From contig PAPV01000005.1 in assembly GCA_002709075.1 (NCBI GenBank), positions 153,989 through 217,988 of the forward strand: a stretch of 64,000 nt of DNA, given 5' to 3'. Made by a program: the position numbers and the translations under genes. Position 1 is the stretch's first letter. Each line of letters begins with the position of its first letter. Shown one piece after another: positions 42,720-51,547 of the stretch. This DNA is from Rhodospirillaceae bacterium. Its GTDB lineage: Bacteria > Pseudomonadota > Alphaproteobacteria > MPNO01 > UBA2964. Below the pieces are notes generated by a model, which did no database searches, was not told the DNA's origin, and saw nothing but the letters and a program-made list of their open reading frames with translations.

Positions 42720-43883
42720 TTAACGGTCGCCAACTGCTGTCGGTCCAACCTGAACAACCTGACATGGCACTTGTTTGGCTTGAAGTTCTCTGCAAGCTTG
42801 AATTGCTCGATTCTGCGATATATCTACAAGGCGGGCACGATACAAACTTTTGTTCCTGATAGAACTTTTTTCTACGGAAATTCGGGCCCATCGCAAGCCT
42901 TCAGACGCTTCGACTGCCCGGTTAGCAGCAAGAAATGCTTGGGCAAATCGACTAAAAGCACCAATCTGTATTCCCCAGCCCTCTGCTCTGTAGTTAGGCA
43001 AAGAGGATCCCATTCGACCAGCCTGCATCATATCTCGAGACTTACTCTGTGTGTGTTTTTGCACAATTCTTTCGTGACTAGAAATCATATTTAGTGTTCG
43101 ATGTAATAAAGTAATCATACGATTATCACGGCTTGATGGGGTTTTTCCACCGAAGATTATTCCAACAAGCCTCTTTCCATTACGTTCAATTGAAACTGCG
43201 AGATTAAATCCTGATGCATTTATATATCCAGTTTTTATGCCAGTAGTACCCGGAAAACGAACAAGCAAGTTATTATGATTTCTGTAATTACGGCGACCAA
43301 ATCGGAACCGTTTTAGTGCAAAAACATAATAATATTTTGGAAAGTCCCGCCGGATAGCTATCGACAGCCTTGCCATATCACGCGCTGTTGTTACTTGCCT
43401 TCGGTCTGGTAGTCCAGATGCATTTCGAAAGTTTGTTGCTTTCATACCTAATTGTCGCGCTCTTTTCGTCATTAAAATAGCGAATCGTGGTTCAGTTCCG
43501 CTTATGGCTTCTGCAACTGCGGTAGCAACATCGTTTGCTGATTTTGTAATCAAAGCTCTTATCGCGTTTCTTACAGTGATGGATCTATTAACTTTCAAAC
43601 CGAGTTTCGAGGGAGGACTAGATGCGGCCTGAGCTGAGACTCTTAGTTTTGTTAACATTGTAAATTTTCCAGCTCGCAATTGTTCAAAAACGAGATAAAG
43701 CGTCATAATTTTTGTGAGGGAAGCCGGGTAAGTTTTTACATCTGGATATTCTGCATGTAAAACACGTCCTGTAAATTCGTCAACAATAATTGCAGCATAT
43801 TGGCGCGCTGATGACGACGTTGCGCTTAAAAAAAAACCAATAAAAACAATGATTAAAGAAAAAATGTGAACTGACTTTTGCAA
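42720..43883 (-). CDS. D-alanyl-D-alanine carboxypeptidase (DacA/DacF type) with SPOR domain
   Basis: A 387-residue periplasmic penicillin-binding protein. It has a signal peptide (residues 1-26), then the peptidase S11 domain with SxxK (Ser55-Lys58 in 'PASLTKIM'), SxN (115-117 'SAN') and KTG ('GIKTGYINASG'). A C-terminal SPOR domain (about residues 308-383, 'EGWGIQIGAFSRFAQAF' onward) should bind denuded septal peptidoglycan. It trims the terminal D-Ala from cell-wall stem peptides, probably at the division site. TTG start with GAGGT 10 nt upstream. Confidence 0.93.
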   Translation of the reverse strand: MQKSVHIFSLIIVFIGFFLSATSSSARQYAAIIVDEFTGRVLHAEYPDVKTYPASLTKIMTLYLVFEQLRAGKFTMLTKLRVSAQAASSPPSKLGLKVNRSITVRNAIRALITKSANDVATAVAEAISGTEPRFAILMTKRARQLGMKATNFRNASGLPDRRQVTTARDMARLSIAIRRDFPKYYYVFALKRFRFGRRNYRNHNNLLVRFPGTTGIKTGYINASGFNLAVSIERNGKRLVGIIFGGKTPSSRDNRMITLLHRTLNMISSHERIVQKHTQSKSRDMMQAGRMGSSLPNYRAEGWGIQIGAFSRFAQAFLAANRAVEASEGLRWARISVEKSSIRNKSLYRARLVDISQNRAIQACRELQAKQVPCQVVQVGPTAVGDR

Positions 43884-44106
43884 AGATTTGTTTACCTCTT
43901 TTTGAATTTTTAATTTCTAATTCAGGAGAGAAGTTATGTAAGTAAGCCAGAATCTACAACAAGATATAGATTTTACGATAAATACCCCTATTTTATTGTT
44001 GATAGTTTTATAAAAACAAGTTTACGGTAACCAATTGAGAACACTTTGTTTAAATACTGGTAACAAACATCGCTTGAAAAGGAATGGAGAGCATTCTGGT
44101 AGAAAA

Positions 44107-44466
44107 ATGAATAATTGTTTCTCCCGCGCAGATATGAATGGTAGCAGCAATCAAAGGCCTCCAGCGATTGGGCCCAACATTGGCGTGGTGCTTGAGGAAA
44201 AACCTAAAACACGAAAACCATCGATGTACCGCGTTCTAATGCTTAATGATGACTACACACCGATGGAATTTGTAGTATTGGTGTTACAGTCTATTTTTGG
44301 AAAATCTAATGATGAAGCAATGAATATTATGCTACATGTTCATCAAAAAGGTGTAGGAGTTTGCGGAATTTACACGTTTGAATTAGCAGAGACTAAAGTT
44401 ACTCAGGTAATGGATTTAGCTCAAGAAAATCAGCACCCTTTGCAGTGCACGCTTGAAAAGGAATAA
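44107..44466 (+). CDS. clpS: ATP-dependent Clp protease adaptor ClpS
   Basis: About 119 residues. The folded ClpS domain covers '[20 protein letters not shown]' (the [10 protein letters not shown] signature with the N-degron-binding Asp) through '[22 protein letters not shown]'. It hands N-end-rule substrates to ClpA. The start is uncertain: the frame is open to TTG 44035, and ATG 44107 (119 aa) or ATG 44134 (110 aa) fits family length. clpA begins 3 nt after the stop. The aat gene at 50894 makes N-end-rule substrates, so the pathway parts lie within 7 kb. Confidence 0.93.
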   Translation: MNNCFSRADMNGSSNQRPPAIGPNIGVVLEEKPKTRKPSMYRVLMLNDDYTPMEFVVLVLQSIFGKSNDEAMNIMLHVHQKGVGVCGIYTFELAETKVTQVMDLAQENQHPLQCTLEKE

Positions 44467-44469
44467 TCA

Positions 44470-46797
44470 ATGCTATCGCGAAATTTGGAACGTAGTCTTC
44501 ATCAAGCACTCTCGTTGGCAAGAGAACGCAAGCATGAATTTGCTACACTTGAGCATTTATTGTTATCGTTGACTGAAGATACCGATGCAGTTTCCGTGTT
44601 GAAAGCCTGTGGTCTTGAAATCGGTAAACTTCAAAAGCAGCTTGGCGAATATTTAGATAATGAATTAAGCAATCTTGTTGTAAACCGCGATGATGACCCA
44701 AAGCCAACCTCAAGTTTTCAAAGAGTGGTTCAAAGAGCAGCAATACATGTCCAGACCTCAGGTAGACAAGAAGTTACCGGAGCGAACGTGCTTGTTGCGA
44801 TGTTTTCCGAACGTGAATCACACGCTGTTTTCTTCTTGCAAGAGCAAGAAATGTCTCGATTCGATGCCGTAAATTATATTTCGCATGGAATAGCAAAGGT
44901 GGAAGGTAAATCCGAGAGGCGCCCTATTGAAGGAGTCGACGAGCCAAAAAATAGTGAAAGTAAGGCAGGTAAAAAAAGCCTTGAAGCTCTTGACTCTTTT
45001 TGCATTGATTTAAACCAGAAAGCGCGTGAGGGAAAAATCGACCCTTTGATCGGAAGAGCGGATGAGATTGAGCGGACTATTCAAGTTTTGTGCCGACGTA
45101 GAAAAAACAATCCGTTGTTTGTTGGTGACGCTGGTGTAGGAAAAACAGCCCTGGCGGAGGGTTTAGCACTGCGCATCGAGGGCAAGGACATTCCGGATGT
45201 GCTTGAGGCAGCAACTATTTTTTCGTTGGATATGGGAGCGCTGCTGGCAGGAACTCGCTACAGAGGTGATTTTGAAGAAAGATTGAAAGCTGTAGTTTCG
45301 GACTTGGAGGCATGTGATAACGCAATTTTGTTTATAGATGAGATCCATACTGTTATAGGTGCAGGAGCGACTAGTGGTGGATCGATGGATGCATCAAACT
45401 TGTTAAAACCAGCTCTTCAAAATGGCTCACTGCGGTGCATGGGTTCAACTACCTACAAGGAATACCGAACATACTTTGAGAAAGACAGGGCTTTAGTGCG
45501 TAGATTCCAAAAAATTGAGGTTGATGAGCCCTCAATTGAAGATACTGTAAAAATTTTACGCGGTTTAAAAACATACTATGAGAAACATCACCGGGTTCGC
45601 TACACTCTAGAGGCTTTGCGAACGGCAGTAGTATTGGCCCACCGTTACATCACGGACCGTAAGTTACCTGATAAAGCGATTGATGTCATTGACGAGGTTG
45701 GGGCATTTCAAAAGCTCATACCGATGGGTCGGCGCCGTAAAATGATTGGAGTTAAAGATGTGGAGAATGTAGTAGCAAAGATTGCCCGAATACCACCAAA
45801 GAGTGTGTCACAAAATGATCAAAAAGCCCTCCAAAACCTCGAGAGAGACCTCAAGACAGTAGTGTTTGGACAAAATAAAGCTATAAATGCGCTATCATCG
45901 GCAATTAAGATGTCAAGGGCTGGACTTCGTGAACCAGAAAAGCCTATCGGTTGCTATCTATTTTCTGGACCGACTGGTGTAGGTAAGACAGAAGTCGCAA
46001 AACAATTAGCACTTACAATGGGCATAAAATTTGTCAGATTCGATATGTCCGAATACATGGAGCGGCACACGGTGTCTCGCCTAATCGGAGCGCCACCGGG
46101 TTACGTTGGTTTTGACCAAGGTGGATTATTAACAGACTCAATAGACCAGCATCCTCACGCAGTTTTACTGCTTGATGAAATAGAGAAGGCTCATCCAGAT
46201 CTTTTCAATATATTATTACAGGTTATGGATCACGGTAAGCTTACTGACCATAACGGAAAACATGTCGATTTCCGTAATGTTGTACTTATTATGACTACTA
46301 ATGCCGGAGCCGCCGATTTAGCCAAGGAGGCTATCGGAATAGGACGAGAAAAGCGTATTGGGGATGACGAAGAAGCTATTAAAACACTGTTTACGCCCGA
46401 ATTTCGGAATCGCCTTGATTCTACTATAACGTTTGAAACGCTGCCCGCTGATGTTATAGAATTAGTTGTTGAGAAGTTTGTTATACAGTTGGAAGCGCAA
46501 TTAGAGGATCGAGGTGTCACATTTGAGTTAAACAAGGAAGCAAGAAAATGGTTGGTTGCAAAAGGTTATGATCCTCAATTTGGTGCTCGGCCTATGGCAC
46601 GTGTCATTCAGGAGAACATAAAAAAACCTTTAGCTGATGAATTGCTTTTTGGAAAATTAGAAATGGGAGGGGTTGTTAAAGTTAGGGTTAAAAAGAATGT
46701 TTTGAATTTGGATATAATACCTTCAACAGCAAAGAGAAAATCGAAAGATAAGACCAAGAATAAAAAACCAAACGTTAAGTCAGCGTTAGTTGAATAA
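44470..46797 (+). CDS. clpA: ATP-dependent Clp protease ATP-binding subunit ClpA
   Basis: A 775-residue double AAA+ unfoldase. An N-terminal Clp_N domain (about 1-145) is followed by D1 with Walker A 'GDAGVGKTALAEG' and Walker B 'ILFIDEIHTVIGAG', and D2 with 'GPTGVGKTEVAKQ', 'LLLDEIEKAHPD' and the C-terminal D2-small domain. The absence of a long coiled-coil middle domain marks ClpA rather than ClpB. It unfolds substrates for ClpP and works with ClpS encoded just upstream. AAGGA lies 7 nt before the ATG. The C-terminal tail is Lys-rich. Confidence 0.96.
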   Translation: MLSRNLERSLHQALSLARERKHEFATLEHLLLSLTEDTDAVSVLKACGLEIGKLQKQLGEYLDNELSNLVVNRDDDPKPTSSFQRVVQRAAIHVQTSGRQEVTGANVLVAMFSERESHAVFFLQEQEMSRFDAVNYISHGIAKVEGKSERRPIEGVDEPKNSESKAGKKSLEALDSFCIDLNQKAREGKIDPLIGRADEIERTIQVLCRRRKNNPLFVGDAGVGKTALAEGLALRIEGKDIPDVLEAATIFSLDMGALLAGTRYRGDFEERLKAVVSDLEACDNAILFIDEIHTVIGAGATSGGSMDASNLLKPALQNGSLRCMGSTTYKEYRTYFEKDRALVRRFQKIEVDEPSIEDTVKILRGLKTYYEKHHRVRYTLEALRTAVVLAHRYITDRKLPDKAIDVIDEVGAFQKLIPMGRRRKMIGVKDVENVVAKIARIPPKSVSQNDQKALQNLERDLKTVVFGQNKAINALSSAIKMSRAGLREPEKPIGCYLFSGPTGVGKTEVAKQLALTMGIKFVRFDMSEYMERHTVSRLIGAPPGYVGFDQGGLLTDSIDQHPHAVLLLDEIEKAHPDLFNILLQVMDHGKLTDHNGKHVDFRNVVLIMTTNAGAADLAKEAIGIGREKRIGDDEEAIKTLFTPEFRNRLDSTITFETLPADVIELVVEKFVIQLEAQLEDRGVTFELNKEARKWLVAKGYDPQFGARPMARVIQENIKKPLADELLFGKLEMGGVVKVRVKKNVLNLDIIPSTAKRKSKDKTKNKKPNVKSALVE

Positions 46798-46810
46798 TAC
46801 TAGATAGACG

Positions 46811-47977
46811 TTATTTTTCCTCATTTTTACGGTAAGGCGACATCTTGTTCTTAAGATATTCGATATCAAATTTATTCTGTCTTCTTTCTTTCGTCAAAAA
46901 ACTAGCCACTGCATCCCGTAAATTTGGATTTTCTATCCAGTGTGCACTGTAAGTTTCAGTAGGCAAATATCCGCGGCTTATTTTATGTGGACCTTGAGCT
47001 CCAGCTTCAACCTTTTTCAACTTGTTTTCTATGGCAAATTCGATAGCACGGTAAAAACAAGCTTCAAAATACAACATTTTATACCGTTCGGTGCATCCCC
47101 AGTTGCGACCATAAAGTGTATCTGTTCCGAGAATATTTAAGGCGGCTCCTACGGCCTCACCATCATGTTTCGCAAAAATTAACACTATTTTTTCAGACAT
47201 TCGATCACGAAGCATCGAGAAAAATTGTGGTTTAAGATATGCATGTGCCCATTTGCGATCTACAGTATTTAGATAAAAACCATAAAATGAGTCCATATGT
47301 TCTTTCTTCAATTCAACTCCGGAAAGCACTTGAAAACTGACTTCAGAATTTGCTAGGAGTCTTTCTTTGCGAATTGTTTTTCTTTTGCGAGAATTTAAAA
47401 CCGCTAAAAAGTCATCAAAATTAGTATATCCTTGGTTATGCCAATGAAATTGTGCTCCAGTTCTTTTTAGAAACCCCTTTAAATCAAGGACCTGACTTTC
47501 CCCGGAGGTGCAAAAGGTTATGTGTATAGAGGATGCCCCTCTGGAATGTGCTAAACCCTTAAGGGCTTTTGTACAAACGGTAAAAAGTTCATCGGCATTT
47601 CCACCTGGCCGAATCAGTAATCTTGGTCCTGTAACAGGACTAAACGGCACAGCCACCTGCAATTTTGGATAATACTTCCCTCCGGCTCGTTCAAAAGCGT
47701 CAGCCCAACCCCAGTCGAAAACATACTCACCATATGAGTGACTTTTAATATATGCCGGAGCAGCTGCAACCACCAAACCTTTATTATCCTTTATCAAAAT
47801 ATGTTGTGGAAGCCATCCTGTTTCGGCGGAAACTGAGCCGCTATCTTCCAAGGCTGAGAGAAACTCAAATGATACGAACGGATTTTCTTTTCCTGCACAC
47901 GAATTCCATTGGCTGGCTGAGACGTTTGATATCCCTCCAATGATTTCAATGGTATATTCATTTTTATTTTTACACAT
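46811..47977 (-). CDS. FemAB-like GNAT protein (DUF482 family)
   Basis: A 388-residue protein of the DUF482 group ('peptidogalycan biosynthesis' FemAB/GNAT-fold proteins). Characteristic parts are 'NPFVSFEFLSALEDSGS', 'YVFDWGWADAFERAGGKYYPKL', 'FSPVTGPRLLIRPG' and a C-terminal 'GAQGPHKISRGYLPTETYSAHWI'. The family is widespread in proteobacteria and its acceptor is not known, so an acyl- or aminoacyl-transferase role is inferred from the fold. It lies 2 nt downstream of the RidA gene on the minus strand. Confidence 0.83.
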   Translation of the reverse strand: MCKNKNEYTIEIIGGISNVSASQWNSCAGKENPFVSFEFLSALEDSGSVSAETGWLPQHILIKDNKGLVVAAAPAYIKSHSYGEYVFDWGWADAFERAGGKYYPKLQVAVPFSPVTGPRLLIRPGGNADELFTVCTKALKGLAHSRGASSIHITFCTSGESQVLDLKGFLKRTGAQFHWHNQGYTNFDDFLAVLNSRKRKTIRKERLLANSEVSFQVLSGVELKKEHMDSFYGFYLNTVDRKWAHAYLKPQFFSMLRDRMSEKIVLIFAKHDGEAVGAALNILGTDTLYGRNWGCTERYKMLYFEACFYRAIEFAIENKLKKVEAGAQGPHKISRGYLPTETYSAHWIENPNLRDAVASFLTKERRQNKFDIEYLKNKMSPYRKNEEK

Positions 47978-47979
47978 AC

Positions 47980-48444
47980 TCAGGCAATTTCGAATATGCC
48001 ATCGATTTCAACTGCAGCTCCGCTAGGAAGAGAGGCAACTGACACTGCGAACCGAGCATGTCGACCAGTTTCGCCGAATATTTCTACAAACACGTCTGAG
48101 GCACCGTTGATAACTTGCGGTGCGGCTGTAAAATCTGACGTTGCGTTCACAAAACCACCTAATTTTACCACGCGGATCACACGATTAAGATCTCCAGCAC
48201 AAGCATTTTTCAAGTGGGAGATAAGGTTTAACGCACAGGCTTTGGCGGCGCGCTTACCGGTATCAACATTCAGTTCCTTGCCTATCTTTCCTTCGATTAA
48301 TAGTCCTTTTTCTATCGAAATCTGACCAGAGATAAAGACCAAAGATCCTGTAATAACAAATGGTATATAATTAGCAGAAGGGGCTGGGCTGTTGGGTAAT
48401 GATATTCCCAGGTCTTCTAATTTTTGTTCGATTGTTCCAGGCAT
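47980..48444 (-). CDS. RidA/YjgF family protein
   Basis: A 154-residue RidA-superfamily protein of the longer subgroup ('LGISLPNSPAPSANYIPFV' at the start, 'LVFISGQI', 'NLISHLKNACAG', and a C-terminal 'RFAVSVASLPSGAAVEIDGIFEIA'). RidA proteins hydrolyse reactive enamine/imine intermediates made by PLP enzymes. The usual Arg is present in 'ARFAVSVASLP'. I chose ATG 48444 because GGAG lies about 7 nt upstream; the open frame runs to 48510. It is co-directional with the FemAB-like gene. Confidence 0.88.
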   Translation of the reverse strand: MPGTIEQKLEDLGISLPNSPAPSANYIPFVITGSLVFISGQISIEKGLLIEGKIGKELNVDTGKRAAKACALNLISHLKNACAGDLNRVIRVVKLGGFVNATSDFTAAPQVINGASDVFVEIFGETGRHARFAVSVASLPSGAAVEIDGIFEIA

Positions 48445-48842
48445 TTTAATCTCCATGTAATTGTAAGGTTCGAGCACAATAAAATCCCTAATAAAAAACG
48501 TTTCTATCAAAAATTTTAAAATTTATTTTGCAAAATTCATAATCGGTTTTTTGCACCAAAATCCAAAGCAATATCGAGCGGCTTAACCATAAATCGTACA
48601 TTGGTTCACAAATCTCACAATTTCTGATTTATATTTTGCTGCACGTAATATATTTTTCTTTTGAGTTTTTTTCTAGGATTTTTTATTTTTTGAATATAGC
48701 GAATAAAGAGTTTTTTAATTCTCTGTCAAGATAAAGAATTTAGTGTTAATGTATTAAAATGTTATGACGCTGTTTTTGTGCTCTGCATGTAAAACGATAG
48801 CATCGTATGTAGTGTTTATAAGAAGATATCTGGAGTGATAAG
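48445..48842 (+). other. 398-nt divergent intergenic region (RidA / NDUFA12)
   Basis: Very AT-rich DNA between the divergent RidA and NDUFA12 starts, expected to hold both promoters. The only visible secondary structure is the small ACGAT-AGC-ATCGT hairpin (48794-48806), shortly before the NDUFA12 ribosome-binding site GGAG. No ORF or RNA gene was recognised. Confidence 0.4.
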
Positions 48843-49202
48843 ATGTCAATTGGAACACTTTTGCTCACTCTTTTTACCGGCACTTTTGTTGGAGAGGATG
48901 AACAAGGTAACAAATATTATAGGGATAAGCGTCGGTTCCGTCATGGTAAGGAAAAAAGATGGGTGGTCTACGGAGGAGATGTTGAAGCTTCTTCTGTTCC
49001 AGCAGAATGGCACGGCTGGTTGCATCATAGAACTGAAGCATTACCAGGCAATGAGGCTCGACAAAATAAAGATTGGCAAAAGCCTCATGAGGCAAATCTT
49101 ACTGGAACACCGAAAGCCTATCGTCCACCAGGTCATATGCTAAAAGAGGGTAGGCGCGATCGCGCCACAGGGGATTATGAGTCGTGGCAGCCAGACCAGT
49201 GA
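48843..49202 (+). CDS. NDUFA12 family NADH:ubiquinone oxidoreductase accessory subunit
   Basis: A 119-residue homologue of the mitochondrial complex I subunit NDUFA12 (B17.2). Signature stretches are 'GTFVGEDEQGNKYYRD', 'RWVVYGGDVEASSVPAEWHGWLHH' (quoted in part: RWVVYGGDVEASSVP) and 'YRPPGHMLKEG'. In bacteria this subunit is essentially restricted to Alphaproteobacteria, so it supports the assignment. It sits on the peripheral arm of complex I at the inner membrane. TGGAGTGATAAG precedes the ATG. It heads a run with mlaD, a methyltransferase and DUF2155. Confidence 0.94.
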   Translation: MSIGTLLLTLFTGTFVGEDEQGNKYYRDKRRFRHGKEKRWVVYGGDVEASSVPAEWHGWLHHRTEALPGNEARQNKDWQKPHEANLTGTPKAYRPPGHMLKEGRRDRATGDYESWQPDQ

Positions 49203-49235
49203 ATAAGTTTTACTATTTTTTTCCTGAAGGAACTC

Positions 49236-49718
49236 ATGATGCAGAATAATTTTGTTGAAACAATTATTGGCGCAGTTGTCCTGATTGTAGCCGCTGTTTT
49301 CTTAATTTATGCTTATGCCGCTGGTGGAAAATCGAGTGTCGCAGGCTATGAAATAATTGCCAAATTTAATCGGGTGGATGGGTTGAAAAAGGGCAGTGAT
49401 GTCAGAATGAGTGGCATAAAAATTGGTTCAGTTATTAGGCAGAAGCTTGATCCCAGAAGCTATTTGGCCGTTGTAACCTTCAGTGTGAGTAATGATATTA
49501 AACTACCATTGGATAGTTCGGCACAAATTTCGTCAGATGGTTTATTGGGTGATAAATATTTAAGTTTACAGCCCGGTGCTGACGAACAAATGTTGGGTGA
49601 CGGGGGAGAAATCACCCATACACAGGGTTCTGTAGATATTGTCTCTCTTGTTGGAAGAATGATTTTTTCGCAAACCAGTCAGGGTAAAAAGAATAGTAAA
49701 TCCAATAATGTCAGGTAA
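49236..49718 (+). CDS. mlaD: MlaD-like MCE-domain protein
   Basis: A 160-residue protein with one N-terminal membrane helix (about 7-27) and a single MCE domain ('YEIIAKFNRVDGLKKGSDVRMSGIKIG', quoted in part here as VDGLKKGSDVRMSG) that faces the periplasm. MlaD forms the lipid-binding ring of the Mla system, which moves phospholipids between membranes. The permease and ATPase genes are not adjacent, which is usual for the alphaproteobacterial arrangement next to NDUFA12. Its 3' end overlaps the methyltransferase gene by 11 nt. Confidence 0.9.
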   Translation: MMQNNFVETIIGAVVLIVAAVFLIYAYAAGGKSSVAGYEIIAKFNRVDGLKKGSDVRMSGIKIGSVIRQKLDPRSYLAVVTFSVSNDIKLPLDSSAQISSDGLLGDKYLSLQPGADEQMLGDGGEITHTQGSVDIVSLVGRMIFSQTSQGKKNSKSNNVR

Positions 49719-50478
49719 AAAGTATTTTCATCATCAAAATTGGATTGCTGAGCGTTATTCTTTAAATGCAGGATTTGTTCCTGAACTGGGACAACCAGTG
49801 GTGGATTTGCTAAAACCACAAACCGGAGAGTTAATTTTGGATCTTGGTTGTGGTGAGGGCACCCTAACTGAAAAATTGTTGGAGTTTGCAACATCCGTTA
49901 TCGGAGTTGACAACTCATTAAATCAGATTGAAGCAGCTAAAAAAAAAGGACTTCTTGTATGTATGGCAGATGGGCATTCTTTGCCATTTCAAGAGAATTT
50001 TGATGGAATTTTTAGTAATGCTGCTTTGCATTGGATGTCCAGTGATCCAAATGCTGTTCTCTTAGAGGTTTGGAGGGCACTAAAGAAAGGGGGACGATTT
50101 GCTGCAGAAATGGGAGGACAAGGTAATGTTGCGAGTATCACAAATGCGCTATCAAATGCATTAAAGCGCCGTAATATTGATCCGGATTCTGTCTTTCCAT
50201 GGTATTTCCCATCATCTCAAACTTATTCGGCACAACTAAAAAAAGCCGGATTTTTGATTTCTTATATAGAACTTTTTAACCGACCTACTGAGCTTCCAGG
50301 TGACATATCCGGTTGGTTGGAGACCTTCGGTGAGTCATTTCTTTTTACGGTTCCATCAGAAGAAAGAGCATATATTGTAACGGAGGTTGCCGAGGAATTG
50401 CGTCCCCATTTATTTAAAAAAGGAAAGTGGATTGTAGATTATGTCCGGCTGCGTTTTTTAGCTGAGAAACCGGCATGA
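49708..50478 (+). CDS. SAM-dependent methyltransferase (class I)
   Basis: A 256-residue Rossmann methyltransferase. Motif I is 'ILDLGCGEGTLTEKLL', the acidic residue after the second strand is in 'VIGVDNS', and 'FSNAALHWM' is motif IV, as in trans-aconitate methyltransferase and BioC-like enzymes. The substrate is unknown. It overlaps mlaD by 11 nt and DUF2155 by 4 nt, so it is translationally coupled on both sides and could be linked to envelope or lipid metabolism; that is only context. Confidence 0.87.
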   Translation: MSGKKYFHHQNWIAERYSLNAGFVPELGQPVVDLLKPQTGELILDLGCGEGTLTEKLLEFATSVIGVDNSLNQIEAAKKKGLLVCMADGHSLPFQENFDGIFSNAALHWMSSDPNAVLLEVWRALKKGGRFAAEMGGQGNVASITNALSNALKRRNIDPDSVFPWYFPSSQTYSAQLKKAGFLISYIELFNRPTELPGDISGWLETFGESFLFTVPSEERAYIVTEVAEELRPHLFKKGKWIVDYVRLRFLAEKPA

Positions 50479-50996
50479 AGTTGCTTCCAGCTTTTCTTGC
50501 GTTTTCATTTCTACTGATTTTTTCGTGTTCTGTATTTAGTAAATATTTTTATAGCACTTTAAGTGACTGGACACATATCACAGGGAAAGGAGTTAGTTCT
50601 CAAATTAAACGCTTTGCGGACCTGGATCGTATTCCTGTGGGAGCAGTGTTGCAGGGGCTGGATAAGGTGACAGCGCGTATATCAGAGTTTACTGTGCCAG
50701 CAGGACAGTCTGTGCATTTTGGGTCATTACACATAACTGTTCGAGATTGTTTTAAACGTCCCCCTGAGGAAACCCCAGAGAGTGCCGCTTTTTTAGAAAT
50801 AAGTGATAGAGGAATACCAGAGAAACCAGTGAGGTTTTTTTCTGGTTGGATGTTTGCCTCCAGTCCAGCACTGTCTGCCTTAGAACATCCCGTTTATGAT
50901 GTTTGGGTGGTTGATTGTATGAACATCTCGAGCATATCATTTGACAAATCAGGCAAAAAATCTGCTGTAATTTCTAAAGCAGATGTGAGTAATTGA
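50475..50996 (+). CDS. DUF2155 family exported protein
   Basis: A 173-residue protein with an N-terminal signal peptide (about residues 1-22) and then a DUF2155 domain: 'AVLQGLDKVTARISEFTVPAG', 'LHITVRDCFKRPPEETPES', 'FSGWMFASSPALSALEHPVYDVWVVDC' (quoted in part). Two Cys residues ('VRDC', 'VVDC') may form a disulfide. Function unknown, alphaproteobacterial family. It starts in ATGA overlap with the methyltransferase gene, and its last 103 nt overlap the end of the convergent aat gene. Confidence 0.88.
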   Translation: MKLLPAFLAFSFLLIFSCSVFSKYFYSTLSDWTHITGKGVSSQIKRFADLDRIPVGAVLQGLDKVTARISEFTVPAGQSVHFGSLHITVRDCFKRPPEETPESAAFLEISDRGIPEKPVRFFSGWMFASSPALSALEHPVYDVWVVDCMNISSISFDKSGKKSAVISKADVSN

Positions 50997-51544
50997 CGGT
51001 AGCCACTTCTATGAATTTCAACAACTCCGAATTGGGAAAGATGTTTGGTTACAAATTGTGTATCTAAAAGTTTAAATCCCCCTGCATTGAGTCTAGCTAC
51101 TAAGTGCACCAAAGAAATCTTACTGGCATCACGAGCATCGCTAAACATACTTTCTCCGAAAAATGCTCCCCCCATTGTAACCCCGTAGAGACCGCCCACC
51201 AGTTTATTGTCAAGCCAAGCCTCGACGCTGTGGGCCTGTCCAATGGTATAGAGTTCGGTGTAAAGATTTATTATTTCTTTGTTAATCCAAGTTTCCTTTC
51301 TTCCGGGTGCAGGCGTTGCACACCTCCGGATTACTTCTTCAAAGGCAGAGTCACAGCGAATATCGTATTTAGCACGCCGAACACTCTTTCTAAGTCTTCG
51401 CGGTATATGAAATTTATTTAATGGAATAACACCCCTTTTTTCAGGGTCTATCCAATACAGTGTTGGATCATGAAAACTTTCAGCCATTGGGAACAAACCC
51501 ACTGAATATGCTCGTAATAAAATTTTCGGATCAAGACCGACCAT
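50894..51544 (-). CDS. aat: Leucyl/phenylalanyl-tRNA-protein transferase
   Basis: A 216-residue Aat enzyme that adds Leu or Phe from aminoacyl-tRNA to the N-terminus of proteins starting with Lys or Arg, making ClpS/ClpA substrates. Signatures: 'LLRAYSVGLFPMAES', 'YWIDPEKRGVIPL', 'GLYGVTMGGAFFGESMFS' and 'DTQFVTKHLSQFG'. It is slightly shorter than E. coli Aat at the N-terminus. It ends inside the DUF2155 gene on the other strand (103-nt convergent overlap) and is preceded by accC with a 3-nt gap. Confidence 0.94.
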   Translation of the reverse strand: MVGLDPKILLRAYSVGLFPMAESFHDPTLYWIDPEKRGVIPLNKFHIPRRLRKSVRRAKYDIRCDSAFEEVIRRCATPAPGRKETWINKEIINLYTELYTIGQAHSVEAWLDNKLVGGLYGVTMGGAFFGESMFSDARDASKISLVHLVARLNAGGFKLLDTQFVTKHLSQFGVVEIHRSGYRQLLTSALEITADFLPDLSNDMLEMFIQSTTQTS

Positions 51545-51547
51545 AAG

